A program made the translations under genes and the position numbers. The notes below the pieces were generated by a model that saw only the letters and a list, made by a program, of their open reading frames with translations, made no database searches and had not been told where the DNA came from. Below are positions 1-6,974 of a stretch of DNA of 7,868 nucleotides, in pieces (within the stretch, counting starts at the first letter, position 1; each line of letters opens with the position of its first letter). The DNA is taken from NCBI GenBank assembly GCA_016931085.1, contig JAFGFO010000014.1, positions 1 through 7,868 of the forward strand. Direction: 5' to 3'. This DNA is from Thermoflexales bacterium. Lineage in GTDB: Bacteria; Chloroflexota; Anaerolineae; Fen-1058.

Positions 1-570
1 CGCGCGGCGCGTGCGCTCGGCGCTCATCTGGCGGTTCATCGCGTCTTGGACTTCTCGCGGCGGGATGATCTCGCGGATTTCGACCGCGGTCACCTTCACC
101 CCCCAACGCTCAGTCACCTCGTCTAGCTTGGCGCGCAGGACGTGGTTGATGTGCTCGCGCTCGGCCAGCACATTGTCGAGCATGATGTCACCGATGACGG
201 CGCGCAGCGTGGTGGTGGCGATGCCCTGGCTGGCCGCGCGAAAGTTGGCTACCTGTACGACACTGGCCATAGGATCGACTACCTTCCAATAGATCAAAAA
301 GTCGATCGCGATCGGCGCGTTGTCCTTGGTGATGCTGGTTTGATGCGGCACTTCCAGCACCGTCTCGCGCAGGTCCACTCTCTGGGCCACGTCGATGAAA
401 GGGAACAGCAGCACGAGGCCTGGCCCTTTCACGCCGATGCACCGCCCTAGCCTGAATACCACCAGCCGCTCGTACTCTTTGACGATGCGGACCATGGACG
501 AGAATACCACCACAAAAAGCGTGGCGATGATCATCAACGTGCACGTGAGGGCAACCATCGTATCGTTCAT
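1..570 (-). CDS. Slipin/stomatin-family SPFH (band 7) membrane protein, 3' end beyond the window
   Basis: This is an open frame of 190 codons that runs off the left edge without a stop. The ATG at 570 follows a strong AAGGAGG at 577-583. Residues 7-24 form one hydrophobic N-terminal anchor. Then comes the SPFH core: KEYERLVVFRLGR (31-43), the GPGLVLLFPFID stretch (49-60), a VDLRETVLEVP strand (65-75), ITKDNAPIAID (80-90), TTLRAVIGD (120-128), LAEREHIN (135-142) and WGVKVTAVEIREI (156-168). It ends in the start of the charged helix (NRQMSAERTRRA). This order is diagnostic of slipins, which oligomerise on the membrane into microdomain scaffolds. It is the last visible gene of the pspA operon, 91 nt after nfeD. 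Slipins are classically paired with NfeD, which supports both calls. Cys44 replaces a residue that is usually not Cys. The C-terminal oligomerisation region cannot be seen. Confidence 0.93.
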   Translation of the reverse strand, partial: MNDTMVALTCTLMIIATLFVVVFSSMVRIVKEYERLVVFRLGRCIGVKGPGLVLLFPFIDVAQRVDLRETVLEVPHQTSITKDNAPIAIDFLIYWKVVDPMASVVQVANFRAASQGIATTTLRAVIGDIMLDNVLAEREHINHVLRAKLDEVTERWGVKVTAVEIREIIPPREVQDAMNRQMSAERTRRA

Positions 571-606
571 CGAATTCCTCCTTGAATGTGTGAGAAAGCG
601 TTTTTT

Positions 607-657
607 AGAAACCGAGTTATTTCCCCGTCCGTCCTGGACGGCCCAAACTCGGTTTCT
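607..657. repeat. Nested palindrome (12-bp outer stem, 6-bp inner stem) between nfeD and the slipin gene
   Basis: AGAAACCGAGTT (607-618) is perfectly repeated in inverse as AACTCGGTTTCT (646-657). Inside it, CCGTCC (625-630) pairs with GGACGG (636-641) around a five-base loop. Read as minus-strand RNA the structure starts 4 nt after the nfeD stop codon and is followed by AAAAAACGC, not by a U-run, so it is not a standard intrinsic terminator for the operon. On the plus strand it is followed only by TTTAA. It could be a dispersed REP-like palindrome, or an RNA hairpin that stabilises or processes the operon message. Confidence 0.75.
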
Positions 658-661
658 TTAA

Positions 662-1285
662 CTAGGCCACCTTTTTAACTACAAGCTCCAGCCCTTCCAG
701 GCCGGTCACCACGACTTGGGTGCCGCTTTCAATGGGCTCGCCTGGTGTTTCAGACTTGGCGCTCCACAGCTCGCTGCGCAGTTGGACCGTGCCGGAGGGG
801 GCAAGCGTAGTGCGCACCTCGCCGACTTGGCCGGTCACCGCCGTCGGGTCCATGGCCAGCGGCCGCTTTTGGGCGCGCATGGCCGCGGTCAAGGCCACGC
901 CAAAAAACGCGGCGCTGCCCAGTGTGGTCAGGCCAACTATCCATAGATTCAATCCAGGCTGGCCGGCCTCCGCCCGGAACAAGAAGATTGAGCCGATTGC
1001 CAACGCGACCACCCCGCCCAGCGTGAGCGCGCCGTGGCTCTGGACCTTGAGATCGATGAGCAGCATGGTCATCGAAATGGCGATGAGCGCCAGGCCGACG
1101 ACGTTTATCTCCATGCGTGCCAGGCCCAGCATGGCCAACGCCAAGAGAATGGCCGCCGACACCTCCGAGATGCCGGTGCCCGGTGTGGCAAAAGACGCCA
1201 TCAAGGCCCACAAGCCGATGATCAGCAGCAAGTAGGCCACGTTAGGATTGACCAGTATTTCCCAGAATGCCATTGCCAGGTCCAT
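662..1285 (-). CDS. nfeD: NfeD-family membrane protein with C-terminal OB-fold, no protease domain
   Basis: The protein has 207 residues. NPNVAYLLLIIGLWALMASFATPG (13-36) is the typical first membrane segment of the NfeD core, which in long NfeD proteins follows directly after a ClpP-class serine protease domain. Further hydrophobic segments lie near 41-56, 60-77, 86-104 and 113-136. DLKVQSHGALTLGG (78-91) matches the family's loop between helices. Residues 148-206 (TAVTGQVGEVRTTLAPSGTVQL, ending VVVTGLEGLELVVKKV) are the OB-fold. The protease part of long NfeD proteins is absent, and the start falls just before the membrane core, so this is a complete short form rather than a fragment. The family partners with SPFH proteins and is thought to modulate their assemblies. 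ATG 1285 is preceded by GAGGTGA, which overlaps the stop of the upstream gene (8-nt gap), so translational coupling is likely. Confidence 0.88.
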   Translation of the reverse strand: MDLAMAFWEILVNPNVAYLLLIIGLWALMASFATPGTGISEVSAAILLALAMLGLARMEINVVGLALIAISMTMLLIDLKVQSHGALTLGGVVALAIGSIFLFRAEAGQPGLNLWIVGLTTLGSAAFFGVALTAAMRAQKRPLAMDPTAVTGQVGEVRTTLAPSGTVQLRSELWSAKSETPGEPIESGTQVVVTGLEGLELVVKKVA

Positions 1286-1293
1286 AGCTCACC

Positions 1294-2130
1294 TCATGCT
1301 TTGCGGGCGTACACTTCGTCCACCGAATCGACCAGGTCGTGCAGTTGGCTCACCTGTTCGTTGATGTCTTCGCGCAGGCGCTGCGCCCGGCCGCTGTCGA
1401 TGTCTTTGACGCCAAGCAGCAGTTGCTGCGAATAGACGGTGCCCAAGGCCGTGATCGTGCTGTCCATCTGGAGTTCGGCCTTTTCCATCATGTTAGACAG
1501 GTTTCTCAAGCTGGCCCATTGCTTGGCCTTGGCCTCGATCGTCCGCTCGATCTGGGTGCGCACGGCGTCGTCGTCTTCCTCTTTTAACCTGAGCTTGAGG
1601 TTCTCGAGCGCCCGCGGCACCGAGCGCAGGTCTTGGTGAATGACGTCGTCGCCTTCGTATGCGTCCAGCCGGATAGCCAGGGTATACATGTTGTTGATCC
1701 ACTCGTCGATCTGGCGGGCGGTTTCTTGCAGGTGATCGCGCACCAGTCCCTCGCGGGCGCGGCCGGCCGCTTCGGTGATGCGTTGGCGATATTCCAGTGC
1801 CTTGGCGATCCGGCTGCGCGATTCCTTGTTGCGCAGCCGGCCAATGTCGAATTTCTGGCTCAACATGTCGGCCACCACGCGGGCGCGAAAGGCCGGATCG
1901 GTCAGCATGCTGGCCAGCAATGCCCCCCAACTGGCCAGGCCGCCCAACGCGAAATACCACCAGTGCCAGCCGGGCAGCCCGCCGCTGACGCCCAGGTCGT
2001 CCGACAGGAAAGCGGCCAGCAGCAGCGTGAGGGCGATGACGACGGCACTCTTCCAGTCAAAAAAGGCCTTGCCGAGTATGGCTGCCAGGCCGCGTTGGTA
2101 AAGTCCCTCGCGTGCGTTCGGTTGACCCAT
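1294..2130 (-). CDS. Uncharacterised two-TM protein with long cytoplasmic coiled-coil, in a pspA operon
   Basis: I do not recognise a named family. The 278 residues divide into a short N-terminal region, two hydrophobic helices (about 28-44 and 55-76, the second rich in Trp: WHWWYF), and about 200 mostly charged, helix-forming residues from 80 on. This tail contains heptad-like stretches (RIAKALEYRQRITEAAGRAREGL near 107-129; LENLKLRLKEEDDDAVRTQIERTIEAKAKQW near 175-205) and a C-terminal helix (RLREDINEQVSQLHDLVDSVDEVYA). Long helical tails are also the build of PspA, so inference suggests a membrane anchor or receptor for PspA filaments or for the SPFH scaffold. ATG 2130 has AGGAGA a few bases upstream. 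It sits 12 nt after the TPR gene and 8 nt before nfeD, so it is tightly inside the operon. No signal peptide cleavage site or enzymatic motif is visible. Confidence 0.9.
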   Translation of the reverse strand: MGQPNAREGLYQRGLAAILGKAFFDWKSAVVIALTLLLAAFLSDDLGVSGGLPGWHWWYFALGGLASWGALLASMLTDPAFRARVVADMLSQKFDIGRLRNKESRSRIAKALEYRQRITEAAGRAREGLVRDHLQETARQIDEWINNMYTLAIRLDAYEGDDVIHQDLRSVPRALENLKLRLKEEDDDAVRTQIERTIEAKAKQWASLRNLSNMMEKAELQMDSTITALGTVYSQQLLLGVKDIDSGRAQRLREDINEQVSQLHDLVDSVDEVYARKA

Positions 2131-2142
2131 GACTTCTCCTGT

Positions 2143-3618
2143 TCATACCTCGTCGGGTGGGACGTGCTGGGCGTATTCTCGGGCGATGCGCTCGGACATC
2201 TGGCGTACATTCAGATTGTCAGGGGCGAGCCTGTGCGCTTCGTCCAGCACCGACGTGGCGCGTTCGTAGCGCTTGAGCTTGGCGTAAGCGGCAGCCAAGG
2301 CCAGGTGATAGGCGATCATATGAGGCGCAGTCCCTACGGCACGCTTGAAGTGCATCGCTGCCAACGTCCACATCCCCTGCTGTGCATAGTCACGCCCGTG
2401 CATATAGAACGCGGAATGAGACGTGATGCTCTTGTCTAGCTCGCAAAAGATGCGCTTGCGGTCTATCTTGAAATCGTCGTGCAAGCTGGCCCAGAAAAAC
2501 AACGGCAGTACGGCCAGGCCGGCGCCGGCCAGCGATTGAGGGCTCAACTGCCGGCTGACGATGATCTGTACGATCGGCGGAACGGCAGCCAAGCCGACCA
2601 ACGCCGCCCCGATCCAATACACGGGCGGCCAGCGTGAATAAACGAGCGCTGCTACACCCAATTGGATGCCGACGGCAAAGAGGAGCCCCCACAACATCAG
2701 CGGCGGCAGCCGGCTAAAGATGGCCGCTGCCACGTCAGGCGACACACTCTCGAACCCCATGTACATGTCGACGAACTGATCCAACGTGATTTTCCCGGCC
2801 GTGAAAAATGGTTGAATGAACATCAGGCCCCACAGCAAGAAAGCCAAGCTCTGTATTCCGGCTGTGCCCAGCAGCACAGTGAGGACGACCCATAGCTTGG
2901 CCGAGCGCTTCTCCGAGCGCCGCACCCAACGCCAGAGTTGCCCCTCACAGGCCGGACAGGCCTGGGCGTCCGGCTGGGTGAGTCGGGCGCAGTAGGGGCA
3001 CAAGTATTCTTCCTCGAACTCGCGCAGTTTCGCATAATCTTCGACAAAGGTGTCGGCTGACGCCGGTCCCCGCGGATAATTCGCTGGCGCCATGATGGGC
3101 GCCTGATAGCTGGACGGCTGGCCATCCGCTTCAGCTTGAGCCTCGTCAGGCGCAGGCCGCGCCTGGAAAAGGGCCGCCGCCATGGTAGGCGAGGGCGCAC
3201 TGCTTGCGGCGTACATCTCGCCTAGCGAGGGCGGCGTGTAAACGCCCTCGCTCTCCATACGCTCGCTCACCTCCTCAGCCGGAGGAGGCCCGCCCAAGAT
3301 GGCAGACGCTATGCTTGACGCCTGGTGTTGGGCTTGAGCGGAGGGGATCGACCTGCGCCGCGGGCCGGCCTGCTGCTTGTTCAGCAAAGCCAGCCCGCGT
3401 TGGGCCGCCTGGTTGCCTGGATCAAGCGTCAACACGTTCTCCAGGCACACCTGGCGATCGTCAGGGTTCGTGACCACCTCGGAAAGCCATAACCACGCTT
3501 TAAGATTGCGCTCGTCTCGTTCGACGATGCGCGTCAGCAGGTCGCGCGCCATCTCGCGATCCCCTGCCTTGGCAGCCGCGATCCCCTGGCTAAGCATACT
3601 GGCCAGTTCATCGCTCAT
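2143..3618 (-). CDS. TPR / zinc-ribbon / four-TM / TPR membrane protein of unknown function
   Basis: The protein has 491 residues from ATG 3618 (a TTG two codons earlier at 3624 is a weaker choice). Domain order: N-terminal TPR-like helices (about 5-80; AKAGDREMARDLLTRIVERDERN, then LDPGNQAAQRGLALL), a Pro/Ala/Ser-rich linker (about 85-190), a CPYC-x10-CPAC zinc ribbon (Cys 207, 210, 221, 224), four hydrophobic helices (about 242-266, 307-328, 334-354, 363-378), and a C-terminal TPR block (about 403-480; WTLAAMHFKRAVGTAP, LKRYERATSVLDEAHRLAPDN). Both TPR ends and the zinc ribbon are probably cytoplasmic, flanking an even number of membrane helices. TPRs suggest protein-protein docking; no catalytic motif is seen. 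It is the second gene of the pspA operon, after an 86-nt repeat-rich gap. No Shine-Dalgarno is visible before the start (TACTCCC repeats and CATCTTGACC instead), which is unlike its neighbours. Confidence 0.9.
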   Translation of the reverse strand: MSDELASMLSQGIAAAKAGDREMARDLLTRIVERDERNLKAWLWLSEVVTNPDDRQVCLENVLTLDPGNQAAQRGLALLNKQQAGPRRRSIPSAQAQHQASSIASAILGGPPPAEEVSERMESEGVYTPPSLGEMYAASSAPSPTMAAALFQARPAPDEAQAEADGQPSSYQAPIMAPANYPRGPASADTFVEDYAKLREFEEEYLCPYCARLTQPDAQACPACEGQLWRWVRRSEKRSAKLWVVLTVLLGTAGIQSLAFLLWGLMFIQPFFTAGKITLDQFVDMYMGFESVSPDVAAAIFSRLPPLMLWGLLFAVGIQLGVAALVYSRWPPVYWIGAALVGLAAVPPIVQIIVSRQLSPQSLAGAGLAVLPLFFWASLHDDFKIDRKRIFCELDKSITSHSAFYMHGRDYAQQGMWTLAAMHFKRAVGTAPHMIAYHLALAAAYAKLKRYERATSVLDEAHRLAPDNLNVRQMSERIAREYAQHVPPDEV

Positions 3619-3627
3619 GGTCAAGAT

Positions 3628-3711
3628 GGGAGTAGGGAGTAGGGAGTAGGAATGCTTCGTAGGAGGTGGTCACCTTCCTACTTCTTACTTCCTACTTCCT
3701 CTTCCTACTCC
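3628..3711. repeat. Convergent heptanucleotide repeats forming an inverted-repeat gap
   Basis: On the plus strand three exact tandem copies of GGGAGTA occupy 3628-3648. From 3674 to 3701 there are four tandem heptamers: CTTCCTA, CTTCTTA, CTTCCTA, CTTCCTC. The second set is nearly the reverse complement of the first (TAGGGAG against TAGGAAG), so the two arrays face each other. GGAGTAGGAA (3643-3652) is exactly complementary to TTCCTACTCC (3702-3711), which covers the pspA stop codon. The centre (3659-3681) is a second near-perfect dyad around GGTCACC. In minus-strand RNA this can fold as a long imperfect hairpin between pspA and the TPR gene. It resembles the short tandem heptanucleotide repeats known from filamentous cyanobacteria in period only. 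Confidence 0.8.
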
Positions 3712-4382
3712 ATTCCCAGCCGCCGCTTGCGCTCGGCCAACTGAATGTCGATCTCGGCCCGGCCCAGGGCGTCGTCCACCTGTTCTGACAGGCGCGAGGT
3801 GGCCATCTCGGCACGCGCATCGGCCTTGTCCAGCCGGGCGCGAATCCCCTCGGTGACGCGCGCAATGTCGGCGTCGCCGACGCCTTCCAGATCCTTCAAC
3901 GAGCGGATAGCGCCGACGGTTTTTTCCTTGGCCTTGGCCAACTCCAGCAGCGCTTCCATTTCCTCGCGTTGCTGCTTGATGGTTGTCATCTTGGCTTCCA
4001 GCTTGAGCTTGGAATCCAGCAGCTTTTGATACTCGACCTGGGTCCTCTCATAGTCGGTCTTGTATTGAGTCAACAGTCCGGTGGTCGAATTCAGCTTGGA
4101 TTGCACGGCGGCGGCCAAGTCCTCTTTGCCCTGGCGCAGCAGCTCGTCGATTTGCGCGTCGAGCTTGCTGGCGTCGGCCTGGTACTGGTCCACTTTGCGC
4201 TTGAGCGTCTTGACGTTGCCGCCAATCGTGGCGGCCGCGTCCTCCAACGCGTCCAGGTTGTTTTCCGCCTGGCGAATGTACTCGTCGAACACGGCCAGCG
4301 AGTTGGCCTTGAGCGCCGAGTCAACCATCGAATGCAGATTGGCCGAAATCAATGTGCTGACTTTTTCTAACAGTGATGCCAT
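3705..4382 (-). CDS. pspA: PspA/IM30 (Vipp1) family membrane-stress protein
   Basis: The 225 residues are almost all helix. The N-terminus MASLLEKVSTLISANLHSMVDSALKANSLAVFDEYIRQAENNLDAL matches the PspA pattern: an amphipathic membrane-binding helix (about 1-22), then the [D/E]xYIRQxExxL helix that starts the coiled-coil hairpin. Helices from 45 to about 155 are typical ESCRT-III-like PspA core. A C-terminal helix (about 170-222; ADIARVTEGIRARLDKADARAEMATSRLSEQVDDAL) completes the usual length of 220-230. PspA proteins polymerise on damaged inner membrane and limit proton leakage. The classical E. coli bacterial partners PspB, PspC and PspF are absent here; SPFH and NfeD genes follow instead. 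The -ALKANSLAVF- stretch replaces the common EDPEKML turn, a local divergence. ATG 4382 has AAGGAG at a good distance, making it the first gene of the operon after a 132-nt gap. Confidence 0.93.
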   Translation of the reverse strand: MASLLEKVSTLISANLHSMVDSALKANSLAVFDEYIRQAENNLDALEDAAATIGGNVKTLKRKVDQYQADASKLDAQIDELLRQGKEDLAAAVQSKLNSTTGLLTQYKTDYERTQVEYQKLLDSKLKLEAKMTTIKQQREEMEALLELAKAKEKTVGAIRSLKDLEGVGDADIARVTEGIRARLDKADARAEMATSRLSEQVDDALGRAEIDIQLAERKRRLGME

Positions 4383-4394
4383 TTTTTCTCCTTT

Positions 4395-4411
4395 CGTAAG
4401 TTTAGGTTACG
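4395..4411. promoter_or_regulatory. Small inverted repeat in the pspA leader (CGTAA-N7-TTACG)
   Basis: CGTAA at 4395-4399 and TTACG at 4407-4411 form a 5-bp dyad directly upstream of the pspA Shine-Dalgarno. It could be a small operator or leader hairpin, but arms this short occur by chance. Confidence 0.25.
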
Positions 4412-4449
4412 GACTATCGGAATAGCTTTACCTTATCACCAAATACGTT

Positions 4450-4455
4450 ATGATA
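4450..4455 (-). promoter_or_regulatory. Possible -10 element of the pspA operon promoter
   Basis: Within the 132-nt gap between the hybrid kinase and pspA, the minus strand reads TATCAT, five of six matches to the sigma70 -10 consensus. A TTGTCA lies upstream but only 13 bases away, too close for a normal -35. The gap is AT-rich near pspA, as expected for a promoter region, and pspA probably has its own promoter. PspA genes in proteobacteria use sigma54, but I see no clear GG-N10-GC box here. Confidence 0.25.
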
Positions 4456-4514
4456 CATGACGCGAAGCTGACAATCGGCTGACGCTGCCACCCGGCGCAG
4501 CCAAGTCGCCTTGC

Positions 4515-5633
4515 TTATAACTCGATCTGGGTGGGATTCGTGTAAGCTGGTAGGCTGATGGTGAACGTGCTGCCCATGCCGGGTGTGCTGCTCACACGGA
4601 TGTCTCCCTCGTGCAACGTGACAATGTTTTTAACGATGAACAGGCCAATCCCAGTGCCTGGCTGCTCCATGGTCTCACGGTCGATCTGGGAAAAACGCTC
4701 GAATAACTTGGATTGCCGCTCGGGGCTGATGCCAATCCCTTCATCGCTTACAGCGATGTGGACCCGGTCGCTATTGGCCCAGGCACGCACAGTCACCATC
4801 CCGCCTTGCTTGGAGAACTTGAGGCCATTGTCTACCAGGCGCTTGGCGGCGTCCAGGATATAGTTGATGTGGCAGTAGACTGGCGGGATATGATTGGACA
4901 GCTCGCGCGTGAGGCTGACTCCCCGCGTCACAGCGCGTTCTTCCAACGTATCCAACAGTTGGGCCAGATGGGCCGCCAGATCGCTGTACAGCTTGCGTTC
5001 GAGCTGGTAGGCTGATTGGACCTCGCCCGTTTCAAGCGCCACCATGAATAAAAAGTCCTCGACCAGGCGCCGCAGGCGGTCGCTGCCTTTGCGGATATTT
5101 TGCAAAAAGACCTTGAATTCCTCCGAGCTGATGTCGCCGTCTTGAAGGAGTTCGGCATAGCCCGAGATGTAGGTCAGGGGTGTCCTGAATTCGTGGCTGA
5201 GCGTGTTGAGGATGCCTTGCTTGAGATGTTTCAGCTCAGCGTCGGCTACGTGTTGCAGCGCTCGCGCTCGCTCTAGCTTGGACTGTACGGTGATGAGCAG
5301 GTCTTCTACTTCGAAGGGTTTGACCAGGTAGTCGTCGGCGCCCATTTGCTTGCCCAGGCGGATATCGGTTTTTTGGCCTCTGGCGGTGAGAAAAATAAAG
5401 GGCATCGTCGTCCAGGCCATATTGCTGCGCACTTTCTCGAAGAGCTCGTAGCCATCCATCCCCGGCATCATGATGTCGGACAGGATCAGGTCGAATGAGC
5501 TTTGTTCCAGGCAGGCCAATGCCTGCGCACCGCCGTTGGCCGCTTGGGTTTCATAACCCGCTACGTCCAGCGCGTCACAAATGCCTTGTAGCATAGAAGC
5601 GTCGTCTTCGACAACCAGGATACGTGGTGACAT
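4515..5633 (-). CDS. REC-HisKA-HATPase response regulator/histidine kinase hybrid, cytoplasmic
   Basis: The 372 residues begin with a receiver domain (1-120): acidic pair E9-D10-D11, phospho-acceptor D53 in LSDIMMPGMDG, the LTAR switch at 82-85, and K105 in VKPF. A short helical linker leads to the HisKA dimerisation domain with H147 in LNTLSHEFRTPL. The HATPase domain follows with the N box (VDNGLKFS, N269), G1 box (SDEGIGI, 296-302), F box (LFERFSQID, 310-318) and G2 box (GTGIGL, 326-331). All phosphotransfer residues are intact. There is no membrane helix, no extracellular sensor, no PAS or GAF domain, and no DNA-binding output. It therefore probably senses by receiving phosphate or partner contact at its REC domain. 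ATG 5633 follows GGGGGAGG. The gene has its own promoter just after the MacB-like permease. Its targets cannot be read from the sequence; both neighbouring operons are candidates by position. Confidence 0.95.
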   Translation of the reverse strand: MSPRILVVEDDASMLQGICDALDVAGYETQAANGGAQALACLEQSSFDLILSDIMMPGMDGYELFEKVRSNMAWTTMPFIFLTARGQKTDIRLGKQMGADDYLVKPFEVEDLLITVQSKLERARALQHVADAELKHLKQGILNTLSHEFRTPLTYISGYAELLQDGDISSEEFKVFLQNIRKGSDRLRRLVEDFLFMVALETGEVQSAYQLERKLYSDLAAHLAQLLDTLEERAVTRGVSLTRELSNHIPPVYCHINYILDAAKRLVDNGLKFSKQGGMVTVRAWANSDRVHIAVSDEGIGISPERQSKLFERFSQIDRETMEQPGTGIGLFIVKNIVTLHEGDIRVSSTPGMGSTFTISLPAYTNPTQIEL

Positions 5634-5638
5634 TCTTT

Positions 5639-5671
5639 GCCTCCCCCATCACTAGTAGACTGTAGGGGGGC
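5639..5671 (-). promoter_or_regulatory. Leader hairpin that can mask the hybrid kinase Shine-Dalgarno
   Basis: On the minus strand GCCCCCC (5671-5665) can pair with GGGGGAGGC (5647-5639) with one bulged A and a G unpaired, around a 17-base loop. The 3' arm is the ribosome binding site itself. If the predicted transcript starts near 5688, the whole hairpin lies in a leader of about 55 nt. Pairing is visible; regulation is inference. Confidence 0.45.
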
Positions 5672-5685
5672 GATACGTGTTTAAC

Positions 5686-5702
5686 GATATAGCCATTATA
5701 TC
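5686..5702. promoter_or_regulatory. Dyad over the -10 of the hybrid kinase promoter (GATATA-N5-TATATC)
   Basis: GATATA (5686-5691) is repeated in inverse as TATATC (5697-5702), five bases apart. The dyad covers the TATAAT and the expected start of transcription. That is the usual position of a repressor operator, but AT-rich dyads also arise by chance around -10 boxes. Confidence 0.35.
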
Positions 5703-5723
5703 ACAAGGCAAGAAAATAGGTAA
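5695..5723 (-). promoter_or_regulatory. Sigma70-type promoter of the hybrid kinase gene
   Basis: On the minus strand a perfect TATAAT (5700-5695) lies 17 bases after TTACCT (5723-5718). The -10 is consensus and the spacing ideal; the -35 matches only in part. The -35 hexamer directly abuts the stop codon of the upstream permease. The predicted start of transcription is near 5688, giving a leader of about 55 nt before ATG 5633. Confidence 0.6.
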
Positions 5724-6959
<1,236 letters not shown>

Positions 6960-6974
6960 ACACACCTCGAAATT

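Noticed and set aside
188..544. Minus-strand open frame of 118 codons inside the slipin gene
   Set aside because: It is another frame of the same strand; the slipin frame from 570 to the edge has all SPFH motifs and a strong ribosome binding site.
607..657. Calling the nested palindrome an intrinsic terminator
   Set aside because: No T-run follows on the operon strand, and on the opposite strand only TTTAA follows; it was kept as a repeat only.
1633..2439. Plus-strand open frame of 268 codons
   Set aside because: It is antisense to two well-supported minus-strand genes, crosses their junction, and its product is a composition-driven sequence with no recognisable domain; GC-rich DNA often gives such shadows.
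3619..3624. TTG start two codons upstream for the TPR/zinc-ribbon gene
   Set aside because: The ATG at 3618 is a better start codon, and no ribosome binding site favours the TTG.
3628..3701. CRISPR or telomere-like array
   Set aside because: The units are 7 bp without spacers, and there are only three and four copies; simple tandem repeats explain them.
4484..4501. Possible terminator hairpin after the hybrid kinase (GCTGC / GCAGC)
   Set aside because: The stem has only 5 bp with an 8-base loop, competes with another weak pairing (GGCG 4494-4497 with CGCC 4507-4510), and no U-run follows on the minus strand.
6960..6965. GTG start two codons upstream for the MacB-like permease
   Set aside because: The GTG overlaps the GAGGTG that serves as ribosome binding site for the ATG at 6959, and the family N-terminus aligns with the ATG.
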